From assembly GCA_013288645.1 (NCBI GenBank), contig JABDBL010000020.1, forward strand, positions 1 through 46,851: a stretch of 46,851 nucleotides of DNA, read 5' to 3'. The position numbers and the translations under genes were made by a program. Positions 27,760-37,040 of the stretch are shown here, piece by piece. This DNA is from Candidatus Melainabacteria bacterium (lineage in GTDB: Bacteria > Cyanobacteriota > Vampirovibrionia > Obscuribacterales > Obscuribacteraceae). The notes beneath the pieces were generated by a model. That model searched no databases and was not told the origin of the DNA. It saw nothing but the letters and a program-made list of their open reading frames with translations. Positions within the stretch are counted from its first letter, which is position 1; every line of letters begins with the position of its first letter.

Positions 27760-29442
27760 GTGACTTATGCAAAAGTATTTTGGAGACCAATTGTACCCTT
27801 GGGCAAAGTGCTGCCTTTATTGCGTATGCTAAACATTAGTCTATTCTGTGCTTTAACCTTTGTTCTGATTCTAGTAGTTCTGCTTATATTACTAGGACCT
27901 TTGTGGGCATGGAAACAACTGGCAATTGATGCCATGCAAGTATATCTAAAAGGTCGTTATTCGGACGCCGTAGAATTAAGTACACATGCCATTAAACTAA
28001 ATCCCAAAGCGAGCTTGCCTTATAGTGTGCGTTCTCTTGCTTATACTGCTTTAGGCCAATTTGTTTCAGCTGTTAGTGACGCTGATAAAGCCATAAGTTT
28101 AGCACCGCACTCTTACCAAGGTTATCATAGCCGGGCCTTAGCTTTTTCCCATCTGGGTAAGCATCAGCCATGTATAGATGATCTTACCCAAGCGCTTAAT
28201 ACACAGGGTTCTGAGTCTCCACCTAATCCGGGCACTCTCTACAATTTAAGAGGCTTAGAATTTTATGAAATTGCGGATTACAAAGCTGCCCGGGCTGATT
28301 TTGATATGGCCATCAGTCTGATGCGAAATTCGGGTTCTTCATATTATGGCAGGGCAAAAACACTTCTCCATTTAAACGAAAGTGAAAAAGCGCTGTCTGA
28401 TTTAGGTAAGGCTATACATTATGGTGAAAACGCTGTCCAAACAGCTGCTCTTAACGATCGCATAAGCCTCTATATGCAAAGCAATCAACTAGAAAAGGCT
28501 TTGCCAGACCTTAGCGAAATAATTGCTCGTTCCCCCAGTAATGGAGATGCACTGGCTAATAGAGCCAGTGTTTATGCTTTTTTGGGCGAACATGATAAAG
28601 GGCTGGCAGATATAAATGCGGCAATTGAAATATCTCCAGACCGATATGCTCTATATGTTTGTCGAGGCAAGATGTACCTTGACAAAAATGAACTTGCCCA
28701 AGCAGTGGCAAATTTTTCTAAGGCCATCACAATCGATTCGCGCTTGAAAGAAGCGTACACTCTGCGCGCGGAAGCATATACCAAATTGCGAGATTTTTCT
28801 AAAGTAAAAGATGATTTGACCGCTCTGTGTGAAATTGATCCCAATACTTGGATATATGAGACTCGCGGAGTAATACTGAATAATGAGCATAAGTTTGAGG
28901 AAGCTATTGCAGATTTTACAAGAGCCATTGAATTGGGCAGCGGTTCCGACAAAGCTTATTATTATCGAGCAATTGCTTATTTGCGCATTAAAGAGTACGA
29001 GAAGGCTCTTGCGGATTGCAATCAAGCACTGGAATTAGCTGCAGTCGATTCTAATCTTTACGCTATTCGCGCAAAAATATATAGTGAAATGGAAAAATAT
29101 GAGCAGTCTCTTTCTCAAGTCGAAATCGCTTTAGAGCATGATCCGTCCTCTGCTTTTGCTCATGGCATAAAGGCCCTTGCTTTGTTGAAATTAGGACGGG
29201 TCGCTGAAAGTTTGCATTGGATAAATAAGGCAATCGAATTGGATGGCAGTGTTGGTCTTTTTTATCGCACGCGCGCTCTTTGTTATGTTGAACTCGGTCA
29301 ATTGGAGCGTGCCTTGAATGAATTGAATATTGGTATAACCATAGCTCCTAATGAAAGTGAATTGTTTCATTATCGTGCAGAAATCTACGACAAATTAGGC
29401 AGAAAGGACTTTGCCGCTGAAGATCGTGAAAAGTCTCTTTAA
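27760..29442 (+). CDS. Large TPR-repeat membrane protein
   Basis: 560 residues. One N-terminal membrane helix (about 27-50, LFCALTFVLILVVLLILLGP) is followed by roughly fourteen TPR units filling the rest, such as YSDAVELSTHAIKLNPKAS, GKMYLDKNELAQAVANFSKA and KEYEKALADCNQALELA. The tandem TPRs would form a superhelix for protein binding, probably outside the cytoplasm if the helix is a signal anchor. GTG at 27760 is the first in-frame start; AGGA sits only 2 bases before it, which is poor, and ATG 22 codons downstream also keeps the helix. The last 95 bases overlap the 3' end of the convergent exonuclease gene. The binding partner is unknown. Confidence 0.88.
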   Translation: MTYAKVFWRPIVPLGKVLPLLRMLNISLFCALTFVLILVVLLILLGPLWAWKQLAIDAMQVYLKGRYSDAVELSTHAIKLNPKASLPYSVRSLAYTALGQFVSAVSDADKAISLAPHSYQGYHSRALAFSHLGKHQPCIDDLTQALNTQGSESPPNPGTLYNLRGLEFYEIADYKAARADFDMAISLMRNSGSSYYGRAKTLLHLNESEKALSDLGKAIHYGENAVQTAALNDRISLYMQSNQLEKALPDLSEIIARSPSNGDALANRASVYAFLGEHDKGLADINAAIEISPDRYALYVCRGKMYLDKNELAQAVANFSKAITIDSRLKEAYTLRAEAYTKLRDFSKVKDDLTALCEIDPNTWIYETRGVILNNEHKFEEAIADFTRAIELGSGSDKAYYYRAIAYLRIKEYEKALADCNQALELAAVDSNLYAIRAKIYSEMEKYEQSLSQVEIALEHDPSSAFAHGIKALALLKLGRVAESLHWINKAIELDGSVGLFYRTRALCYVELGQLERALNELNIGITIAPNESELFHYRAEIYDKLGRKDFAAEDREKSL

Positions 29443-30127
29443 GAATTTCCTGACGCTGCACCTGCACCAATAGTTCTTGTTGGTGTATTGAAAACCTTGC
29501 TGTTTCTAGGTTTCCACTCACTTCTTTATCTTCGCGGGCTGGCATTGTCTTTAATTGTTTAGCAATTTCTATTGTCATAAATAAGTCTTGCAAGGCATCA
29601 TGAGCACCAGCTGTATTAATGCCAAAATAATCAGCCACACTAGCTAACTTAAAATTGGGCAAACCCGACTTATTCCCCAGCTTACTTTTAGCACAAGTAT
29701 ATATATCCAGCCAGGGGACTTGATATGGTGGAACTATATTGTTGTGTCTTCCCCACATTAACGCCAGAAATTCAAGGTCGAATTGGCAATTATAGCCAGC
29801 AAATCTGCCTTTATGTCCTCTCAACAAGGCAAAATGGTGTAAAGCGGCTACTACAGTGTCTTCGGCAGGCGCATTTTGCAAATCATCCCATTTTAACTGG
29901 TTTATAGACAATGCGTATTCAGTCACTTCTAATTCAGGGTGCGGCTTTAGATAGCTCATGAAGAAGCCTTGCGTTTTAAAATCAAGATCTGTTATGACGG
30001 CTGCTATTTGCAAAATAGAATGTTTTGTAGGATACAATCCGCCTGTTTCCAGGTCGACAAACAGATAGTGATCATGGCTCAAATTGCTATGATATTGAGG
30101 TGAGACTTCTTCATTGTCCTGGATCAT
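29348..30127 (-). CDS. DnaQ-like 3'-5' exonuclease (DEDDh)
   Basis: 259 residues. All five DEDDh residues are visible: Asp25 and Glu27 in FVDLETGG, Asp117 in NCQFDLEF, His176 and Asp181 in AHDALQD. This is the fold of the DNA polymerase III epsilon proofreader, RNase T and oligoribonuclease; the exact substrate cannot be told. The nuclease fold ends near residue 195. About 60 further residues carry a helical stretch and a Cys/His-containing end (FCLICRRF, then HFH). That tail is encoded antisense to the last codons of the TPR gene. The start is ATG with GGAG 6 bases upstream. Confidence 0.88.
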   Translation of the reverse strand: MIQDNEEVSPQYHSNLSHDHYLFVDLETGGLYPTKHSILQIAAVITDLDFKTQGFFMSYLKPHPELEVTEYALSINQLKWDDLQNAPAEDTVVAALHHFALLRGHKGRFAGYNCQFDLEFLALMWGRHNNIVPPYQVPWLDIYTCAKSKLGNKSGLPNFKLASVADYFGINTAGAHDALQDLFMTIEIAKQLKTMPAREDKEVSGNLETARFSIHQQELLVQVQRQEILKETFHDLQRQSPFCLICRRFLHDNETIHFH

Positions 30128-30336
30128 TTACTGCTCCTAATTGTCACTTTCAGTCAAATTTATCTTGATATTATCGCCTCAAACGGGGGTATGAATGGGA
30201 AATATCCCATTTACTAGTAAGTTATTATCTTGTGTAGAGCATAAATATTAGCTAAACTAGGTACAATTGTTGTTTGCAACTTATTCAATACCTGCCCCAG
30301 TCTGCCTTTATTACTTGGATTTTTGCTAAAAACTTA

Positions 30337-30365
30337 TTGACACCAGATTCAGTGTATAGTCTAAT
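30337..30365 (+). promoter_or_regulatory. Sigma-70-type promoter for smc
   Basis: A perfect -35 TTGACA (30337-30342), a 17-base spacer and -10 TCTAAT (30360-30365) lie 30 bases before the smc start codon. Expected transcription start is near 30372, giving a leader of about 24 bases. It is one of the clearest vegetative promoters in the window and probably drives smc-scpA-scpB-ispD. Confidence 0.75.
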
Positions 30366-30395
30366 TCGGGCTGTTGGTCGGAGAAAAAACGCCCC

Positions 30396-33300
30396 TTGCG
30401 CATTAAAGAAATTGAACTTGACAACTTCAAATCATTTGGTAAGCACACCGTAGTGCCTGTACTTGGGGGCTTTACGACCATATCGGGACCAAATGGTTCT
30501 GGTAAGTCAAATATCATTGATAGTTTATTATTCGCCCTTGGCTTATCTTCTACTCGTTCGATGCGAGCAGAAAGGCTGCCTGACCTGTTAAACAACTTAA
30601 GTGGACGCAGTGATGCCAAAGTGACTGTACGTTTCACTAATGACGCTGGGGAAGAGCTAGAAGTTAGCAGACGCATCAGAGTAAAAGAAAATAGCTATAA
30701 CAGTACATATGTCCTAAATGGCAAAGTTACTACACTTACAGATATACATGACGCGCTGACTAAATATAATGTCAGCCCAACTGGCTTTAACGTCATTATG
30801 CAAGGGGACGTTACAGGCATTGTCACCATGTCAGGTACTGAGCGCCGCAAAATTATTGATGAGCTCGCGGGTGTGGCTGAATTTGATAGACGCATTGAAC
30901 AGGCCAGAAACGAGCTAGAAGCAACTGCTACTAAAATTGAAGAGCAAAAAATTATTTTAGGCGAAATAGTTAGTCGTCTGGAAACTTTACGTATAGACCG
31001 CGATCAAGCGCTTAAATATTTAGCGCTTAAAGATGAAAAAGAAGCCAAAGAAAAAGACCTTATTTTTAGTCGCTTCCAAGAACTAGAAGCAACAATTGCC
31101 AAAGAAAAGCAAGAGCTAGACAAGCTTAAGGCTAAAGAAGTCGAATTACAAATCAATCTTGAATCAACTGAATTGGGTCTGCTTAGCTTGCGAGCAGAAA
31201 TGACCGCTATAGACCAAGAGATAAAAGAAAAAGGTGGTAACGAGCAATTATTGTTGCGCCAAGAATTAGAGAACACTCGCGGTGAATTAACACGTGAAGA
31301 CAATAAGCTTTCTAATTTAAATGCCATCATTGAAGAAAAAAATAAATTAGCTAAAAATTTGACCAACCAAATTAGAAGCATTGATAAACATATTAATGAG
31401 CTAAAGAAGCAGAACAAACAGCATTTAGCCGATAAAGAAGCTGTGGATACTGGTCTTATGGAAAAGCAAGGCGTATTTCAAGCAGTAATGGCTGAAATTG
31501 AAATGATGCGTCAAGAAAAAGACCGCTCTTCCGACAAAGTAACCACATTACACCTTGATTTGCAAAAGCTGCAAGATCAAAAGCATAAAATCGAATTACG
31601 CCAAGCCGAGCTACAATCGAGACGGACTCATTTAGAAAATGAAAGCAAAGGATCGAGAGATAGACTATCTTCTATGCTTGAAAAGTCTTTTGGTTTAAAG
31701 TCTGTGATTAGCTCGCTGGAGAATTCTTTTCAGGATCAAGAAGCGATTGTGCTCGGTATGGAACGTGGTGTCAAGCAATTAGAAGACGAAATTGAATCAA
31801 CCATCCAAGAAATAGAATCTAAGAGATTAGCTCTTGAGTCTATAAATAAGCGTATTATCCAATTGGAAACAACAAAAGAAGTAGTTGGTGAATCTGGTTA
31901 TGGTCGGGCTATTGAATTTTTACTCTCTAAAAAAATAACCGGACTGCATGGCACCATCGGTCAATTGGGCAAAGTAGACAGCCAGTACGAAAGAGCATTA
32001 GAAATAGCTATTGGTGCAAAGCTTGGTCATCTGGTAGTTGATGATGATGAAATTGCTCAAAAGGGTATTGAACTCCTTAAAAAACACCAAGTAGGTAGAG
32101 CAACTTTTATTCCGCTCAATAAAATTTCTGCGCAACCACCAGGACTTTTGCCAAATCATGCTGGTGTAATTGACTTTGCTTATAACCTAGTTGATTTTAA
32201 TCCTAAATTTACGAAAGCCTTTCAATATGCTTGTGGACAAACAGTGGTTGTACAAGACATCAATGTTGCTCGCAGACTGATCAATCATGTCAGAATGGTC
32301 ACTCTGGAAGGTGAATTATTTGATAAATCTGGTGCCATGACTGGTGGTAATGAAAAATCCAAACTGCATTTTACCAGCAAGGGCGAATCGGATCTTGTTG
32401 TAGTAAAACAAACGGCTGCCAGCTTAAATGAGCAAGTCACTGCCTTACAAGAAACTCTTAAAGAGCTGAAAGCAAGCGCTCAAGAAGATAAAGATAAATA
32501 CAATCAAACGCGCACTCAATTTGCTCAACGGCAGTCAGAATTAGAAGAACGCCGTAAGCAGCTTATAGATTTAGAAAAAGAAATGGAGGCTGCCAAACCG
32601 CAATTACGCAAGCACGGCGAAGAAGTAGAATCTATTGATGCTGAGTTAGAATCAATGGTCACATCTATTAGTGATGTAAGCAAGCATATAAATCAGATTG
32701 AAGATACCTTGCAAAACGCTTTAGGCGGAGCTAATAGATCTAAACTAGATAAACTCGTTCAAGAGTCAGTTGACTTGCGTAGTGAAATTGAGAACATTGA
32801 AAGAGAAAAGCTCGAGATTCAACGTTTAGTTGATAAAGGTGAAACTGAAGTACAAGTTGAAGCCAGCAATCAAACAACTTTAAATGAGCAGTTAAATACT
32901 ATTAGCCAAGAAGTAGCCAGTTTAACTGAACAAAAACCACAGTTTGAAGAAAACATCAAGAAATTCCAAGATGCTATTGCTATCATGGAGAGCAAAGTCA
33001 AAGAATTATCTGCTGAATTGGAAGACTTGCGTCAAGAAAAAGAAAAAGCTCACGAGGCTATTACTGCAGGCGAAATTAAGCGTACTAAAATTGAGCAAGA
33101 CTTGCGTCATTTGTCGGAGCAAGAGCAACAACGTAAGCTACGTCAATTTGATCTACTTAAAGATCTTACTGCCGTACAAGAACAAATTGAATTAATTAAA
33201 GCTGCTAACCCTGACTTCCAGCCACTATCACAAGCCAATGTCGAACAGCTTAAAAATCAGGTAGAAAAATTAGAGCGTCGTATGCGTGCGCTAGAGCCGG

Positions 33301-33941
33301 TCAATATGAAAGCGCTTGATGAATATAACATTGCTGAAGAAAGACATCATGAATTGCAAACCAACATAGATGTTTTACTGAATGAAAAAGCGGAAGTAGA
33401 ACAGAAAATATCCGGCTTTGATGAACTCAAGAAACGTACATTTATGGAAGCCTTTGATGCTATTAATATTAATTTCCAAGAAATATTTGCCGAATTATCA
33501 CGCGGACATGGCCGTCTAGAATTAGAAAATCCAGATTCCCCCTTTACCGGCGGTTTAATTATTCGTGCTCAGCCACGGGATAAGAAAATGCAACGAATTG
33601 AAGCTCTGTCTGGTGGTGAAAAATCACTGACAGCATTATCTTTTGTATTTGCTTTCCAAAGATACGCCCCCGCTCCATTTTATGCCTTTGATGAAGTAGA
33701 TATGATGTTGGACGGTTCCAATGCTGAACGTCTGGCTAGAATGGTCAGAGCGCAATCTGCCAGTGCCCAATTTGTTGTTGTAAGCTTACGCCGTCCAATG
33801 ATTGAAAATGCCGATCATGCCATTGGAGTATCTTTAAGATCAGATGGTTATTCCAAAGTAGTAGGTATTCAAGAAATTAAGTTGCCTACCGAAGAAGAAT
33901 TAGCTGCTCAAGAAGACGAAAAACAGGCAGTTACTGCCTAA
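30396..33941 (+). CDS. smc: Chromosome segregation protein SMC
   Basis: 1181 residues, full length. Walker A GPNGSGKSN is at 31-39. A long coiled coil (about 170-500) leads to a hinge (about 510-660, with GTIGQLGKV and a GAMTGGN turn), followed by a second coiled coil (about 670-1010). The C-terminal head has signature LSGGEKS (1071-1077) and Walker B FYAFDEVD (about 1095-1102). SMC dimers with ScpA and ScpB extrude DNA loops and separate sister chromosomes. The start is TTG, giving MRIKEIELDNFKSFG, which matches the family N terminus exactly. The ribosome binding site (GGAG 13 bases upstream) is rather distant. scpA follows after 25 bases. Confidence 0.98.
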   Translation: MRIKEIELDNFKSFGKHTVVPVLGGFTTISGPNGSGKSNIIDSLLFALGLSSTRSMRAERLPDLLNNLSGRSDAKVTVRFTNDAGEELEVSRRIRVKENSYNSTYVLNGKVTTLTDIHDALTKYNVSPTGFNVIMQGDVTGIVTMSGTERRKIIDELAGVAEFDRRIEQARNELEATATKIEEQKIILGEIVSRLETLRIDRDQALKYLALKDEKEAKEKDLIFSRFQELEATIAKEKQELDKLKAKEVELQINLESTELGLLSLRAEMTAIDQEIKEKGGNEQLLLRQELENTRGELTREDNKLSNLNAIIEEKNKLAKNLTNQIRSIDKHINELKKQNKQHLADKEAVDTGLMEKQGVFQAVMAEIEMMRQEKDRSSDKVTTLHLDLQKLQDQKHKIELRQAELQSRRTHLENESKGSRDRLSSMLEKSFGLKSVISSLENSFQDQEAIVLGMERGVKQLEDEIESTIQEIESKRLALESINKRIIQLETTKEVVGESGYGRAIEFLLSKKITGLHGTIGQLGKVDSQYERALEIAIGAKLGHLVVDDDEIAQKGIELLKKHQVGRATFIPLNKISAQPPGLLPNHAGVIDFAYNLVDFNPKFTKAFQYACGQTVVVQDINVARRLINHVRMVTLEGELFDKSGAMTGGNEKSKLHFTSKGESDLVVVKQTAASLNEQVTALQETLKELKASAQEDKDKYNQTRTQFAQRQSELEERRKQLIDLEKEMEAAKPQLRKHGEEVESIDAELESMVTSISDVSKHINQIEDTLQNALGGANRSKLDKLVQESVDLRSEIENIEREKLEIQRLVDKGETEVQVEASNQTTLNEQLNTISQEVASLTEQKPQFEENIKKFQDAIAIMESKVKELSAELEDLRQEKEKAHEAITAGEIKRTKIEQDLRHLSEQEQQRKLRQFDLLKDLTAVQEQIELIKAANPDFQPLSQANVEQLKNQVEKLERRMRALEPVNMKALDEYNIAEERHHELQTNIDVLLNEKAEVEQKISGFDELKKRTFMEAFDAININFQEIFAELSRGHGRLELENPDSPFTGGLIIRAQPRDKKMQRIEALSGGEKSLTALSFVFAFQRYAPAPFYAFDEVDMMLDGSNAERLARMVRAQSASAQFVVVSLRRPMIENADHAIGVSLRSDGYSKVVGIQEIKLPTEEELAAQEDEKQAVTA

Positions 33942-33966
33942 ATTTTATCCTCTAATTATGTGACCT

Positions 33967-34836
33967 ATGTTAGAAAACAATACAGACAATGAAGATCAAA
34001 GAATTCAGCTGCTAAGGCAGGCATCTACTAATGCTCAGCCTATTTCTTTATCTGCAGCTTTAGAAGTAGCTGGCGGTATTGAATTTATTGTCCAATTAGC
34101 TGAAAAAGGTGAAATTGACCCTAAAGACGTGGATATCATTTATGTCACCGACAAATTTTTACAGGCAATCGCCGCTGCACCAAAAGAAAATCTCCGACAA
34201 AGCGGCAAAGTAATTTTTCATGCCTCAGTTCTTTTGAGAATGAAAGCAGAGGCATTATTAGCCTATAAGTCGCCCGTTAATGATGATTATTTGGAATTTG
34301 ACGAAGATGGTGGCGAATTTATCTATGATTCGGATAAAAACTTAATTGCTCGTCAAATTACGCTAGTAGACTTAGAAAAAGCGCTTATTCGCAGAGTAGC
34401 TAATAAAGCCAATCGACCGCGCAAAGTAACCCTGGACGAACTGATAGCAGCCTTAAGAGAAGCCGAACGTATTGAAAAATTACGAATAGAACGTGTTCCC
34501 ATAGTACGTATTCAGATGGATGGTATGCATGCAATTAATGATGTAGATGATATCTTAGACTTAGCGCACGATGAAGACATTGACGTAACAATTGATAAAG
34601 TAGAAAGAATTTTGATCAATCACTTTTTGCCTGGCCAAAGCTTAGGTTTGTTAGACCTGATCGTAAGATTAGGACAAAAATCAGACTGGGTAGATGCATT
34701 TCTTGCTATATTATTTTTAGCAAATGCCGGTAAAATAACTCTTGAGCAAGACAGTTTCTATGGACCACTTAGCATAATGCGCATGGACGAAATAAAAGAG
34801 GCTAAAAATTTGCCTAAACAAATGGAGGCTTCATGA
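33967..34836 (+). CDS. scpA: Segregation and condensation protein A (kleisin)
   Basis: 289 residues. The N-terminal helical domain (LEVAGGIEFIVQLAEKGEID, VDIIYVTDKFL) contacts the SMC neck. A linker follows, and a C-terminal winged helix (LGLLDLIVRLGQKSDWVDAF, FLANAGKITLEQ) binds the SMC cap. It closes the SMC ring as the kleisin subunit. It starts with ATG and has no clear ribosome binding site, so translation may depend on the close upstream smc. The end overlaps the scpB start in an ATGA. The order smc-scpA-scpB in one operon is tighter than in many bacteria, where smc lies apart from scpAB. Confidence 0.95.
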   Translation: MLENNTDNEDQRIQLLRQASTNAQPISLSAALEVAGGIEFIVQLAEKGEIDPKDVDIIYVTDKFLQAIAAAPKENLRQSGKVIFHASVLLRMKAEALLAYKSPVNDDYLEFDEDGGEFIYDSDKNLIARQITLVDLEKALIRRVANKANRPRKVTLDELIAALREAERIEKLRIERVPIVRIQMDGMHAINDVDDILDLAHDEDIDVTIDKVERILINHFLPGQSLGLLDLIVRLGQKSDWVDAFLAILFLANAGKITLEQDSFYGPLSIMRMDEIKEAKNLPKQMEAS

Positions 34837-35678
34837 GCTTAAAATCGCGAGTTGAAGCAGTATTATTTTTAACCGATAAACCAGTGGTAGCAGCAGTAGT
34901 GGCTAAACTGGTCAATGAAGATGTGCAATTAGTTAGACAAGCCATTATGCAACTTATTTACGATTATGAGCAGCGCGACTGTGCTTTAGAAATATCGGAT
35001 GACGATGACGGTTATATGATGCAAGTTAAAGACGAGTTTGCCAACCTGGCAAATGATTTGGCGCCAATTGATTTACCTGTGGCTGTTGTACGTACTTTGT
35101 CTGCTATAGCTATAAAGCAGCCAGTAATGCAATCTGAGATCGTTCGCATCCGGGGAGCTGGTGCTTACGAACATATAACTGCATTATTGGAAAAAGAGCT
35201 CATTACTAAGAAAGAAGAAGGCAGATCTCACTTGCTTAGTACTACAAAGAAATTTCAAGAATATTTTAGACTTTCGCAAGATGCTAAGGCATTGCGTACT
35301 CAGCTCAAAGAACAAGATAAAGAAGAAAAATTGGATGAGTCTGGTCATCAATTAGAACCACCTTTAGAAAGCCAGTCACCGCTGGAGCCTATTGGGACAG
35401 AGATTGCCTCGCAAGCTGCCCAAGTACAGCTAGCAGTTGATGCACTAAGTAGCTTAGAGCAAGATGCATCACCGCAAAACGAGCCGGCAGAAAATGAACC
35501 GGTTAACGAGAATAATACTGTTGCAGCCAGCGTCGCCGATTGGTCAGACAGTGATGAAGAATCCAAAACCACTCCGAAATCTACAAATGGCGGTTCCACT
35601 AATAAAGATCCTAAAGCAGATGATAATATGCCAGCAACAAATAATCATTTCATGGCAGCGCCAACATCAATTAACTAA
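34833..35678 (+). CDS. scpB: Segregation and condensation protein B
   Basis: 281 residues. The two winged-helix domains of ScpB occupy about 1-155 (SRVEAVLFLTDKPV, ALEISDDDDGYMMQVKDEFA, LSAIAIKQPVMQSEIVRIRG). ScpB dimers bind ScpA and regulate the SMC ring. Residues about 160-281 form a Glu/Asp/Ser/Pro/Asn-rich tail with no fold signal, so the protein is some 80-100 residues longer than the usual ~190. The ATG overlaps the scpA stop by 4 bases, so translation is probably coupled. Its own stop is 3 bases before the ispD start. Confidence 0.94.
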   Translation: MSLKSRVEAVLFLTDKPVVAAVVAKLVNEDVQLVRQAIMQLIYDYEQRDCALEISDDDDGYMMQVKDEFANLANDLAPIDLPVAVVRTLSAIAIKQPVMQSEIVRIRGAGAYEHITALLEKELITKKEEGRSHLLSTTKKFQEYFRLSQDAKALRTQLKEQDKEEKLDESGHQLEPPLESQSPLEPIGTEIASQAAQVQLAVDALSSLEQDASPQNEPAENEPVNENNTVAASVADWSDSDEESKTTPKSTNGGSTNKDPKADDNMPATNNHFMAAPTSIN

Positions 35679-35681
35679 ACA

Positions 35682-36467
35682 ATGAGTTCTATAAAATCAG
35701 CAGCAATTTTAGTAGCCGCTGGTCAAGGCGAACGTCTGGCGGGTTTTACTGGTGGTATACCAAAGCAATTCATTCAACTGAGTCAAGCCCCGCTTTTTAT
35801 TTGGTCTTTGACTACTTTGGCCAAACATGCCCTAATTGAGCATGTGTTGGTTACTGTACCAGATGAGTGGCAGCGCAGAGCGGCTGAATTAGTAGCCGAT
35901 TTCTTGCCCGAATTTAAAAACAAAATTGCTATCATTGCAGGTGGAAGCACGCGACAACAATCTGTTTATCTGGCCTTGGAAAAACTAGCTAGCAGTGAAA
36001 AAAGACCAAGCTACGTATTTGTTCATGACGCAGTACGTCCCTTTGTAACAAGTTATATTCTTGATCAAATATTGAAAAAGCTGGAGGAAGGTAATGCTGT
36101 TACTTTAGGCATTCCGCTATCAGATTCAATAAAAGAAGTAAATAATAATATAGTTCTCGAAGATTTAGATCGCGGTAAATTCATTCTTGTCCAAACTCCA
36201 CAAGCAGCGAAATTCAACCTACTACTTGAAGCCCATCGTACTGCTAAACTACAACAAAAAGAAAGTACTGACGATGCATCTATAATTAAAGCTTTCGGTA
36301 CGACTGTAACAGTAGTAACTGGCAGCAAGCTAAATTTCAAGATAACTGAGCCGGAAGACTTATTGATAGCTCAAGCTCTCATAGAGCATCACAATTGGTC
36401 TGTCGGTCATATCTATTATAATTCCTCAAACAATCTTTCCGCTTTTAGCATTAAAATGATGGAATAA
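35682..36467 (+). CDS. ispD: 2-C-methyl-D-erythritol 4-phosphate cytidylyltransferase
   Basis: 261 residues. Third enzyme of the MEP isoprenoid pathway, which attaches CMP to methylerythritol phosphate. Motifs are LVAAGQGERL with a following PKQF (nucleotide loop), GGSTRQQSVYLAL, VFVHDAVRPFV, QTPQAAKF and STDDASII. About 30 residues beyond the normal end (SVGHIYYNSSNNLSAFSIKM) form an unusual tail. ATG lies only 3 bases after the scpB stop, so it shares the smc operon, a housekeeping pairing with no obvious functional link. Confidence 0.95.
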   Translation: MSSIKSAAILVAAGQGERLAGFTGGIPKQFIQLSQAPLFIWSLTTLAKHALIEHVLVTVPDEWQRRAAELVADFLPEFKNKIAIIAGGSTRQQSVYLALEKLASSEKRPSYVFVHDAVRPFVTSYILDQILKKLEEGNAVTLGIPLSDSIKEVNNNIVLEDLDRGKFILVQTPQAAKFNLLLEAHRTAKLQQKESTDDASIIKAFGTTVTVVTGSKLNFKITEPEDLLIAQALIEHHNWSVGHIYYNSSNNLSAFSIKMME

Positions 36468-36560
36468 ATTTGCTCGGCAATCCCGCCCAGGTTTTAGTGG
36501 GAGTTCTAATTAGACATTATCGGGTCTGAAAAAATAGAAAATACTTCTTAAAGGTATGTC

Positions 36561-37028
36561 TTGAAATCTAATGGTACTAATTGGCGTTTTGTTTGGCAAT
36601 TTAGCATCATTGCTTGTGTTATTGCCCTTTTGTTTTTCTGTATCCAAAAGATGGAATGGAAAATGTCTGGTGAAAGTGACAAAGTTAGCGCTGACCAATT
36701 TGCCAGCTTTTATTTAGCGACGCCAATTTACAAATTGGAAAATTTAAGGGGCTGGGGTACTTGCAGTTATTCCGAAACTAACCCGACTGGTTACATATAT
36801 TTTGATTGTAATGAGGCGCCTGTTTTAGTCGATGCCAATCTATATGAAGCTGGGGGAGACCCTATTGCGCTTAGCGATAAATTTTTGCGTCAATTTGGCA
36901 AAAAGGCTTGGTCTCTTCTACATTCCAGCGATTTAATCTGCATACGTATGAAAGAGGGTACATCTGGACCTCGACGATTTCTTCTGCATAATCGTAAAAC
37001 AACACTGTATTTCTTTGCCCGTTTATAA
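36561..37028 (+). CDS. Single-pass membrane protein of unknown function
   Basis: 155 residues from a TTG start with AAAGG 7 bases upstream. One membrane helix at about 12-28 (FSIIACVIALLFFCIQK) is followed by a soluble domain with several aromatic strands (GWGTCSYSE, GYIYFDCNEAPVLVDANLY, LICIRMKEGTSGPRRFLLHN). Three cysteines in the domain could form disulphides outside the cell. I do not recognise a family. It lies 93 bases after ispD and 6 bases before the next small gene, which itself precedes signal peptidase I. Confidence 0.7.
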   Translation: MKSNGTNWRFVWQFSIIACVIALLFFCIQKMEWKMSGESDKVSADQFASFYLATPIYKLENLRGWGTCSYSETNPTGYIYFDCNEAPVLVDANLYEAGGDPIALSDKFLRQFGKKAWSLLHSSDLICIRMKEGTSGPRRFLLHNRKTTLYFFARL

Positions 37029-37040
37029 GGACAATTGCTT

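Noticed and set aside
27767..27832. Short alternative frame from ATG 27767 with a well-spaced AAGGA
   Set aside because: It ends after 21 codons in the wrong frame for the TPR protein. A small leader peptide is possible but unsupported; the GTG start keeps the membrane helix.
28572..29025. Long minus-strand frames inside the large TPR gene
   Set aside because: They are antisense shadows of a gene with clear repeating TPR signatures, and have no recognisable domain.
36487..36513. Hairpin after ispD as terminator
   Set aside because: The stem is about 6 bp with a G-T pair and no T run follows.
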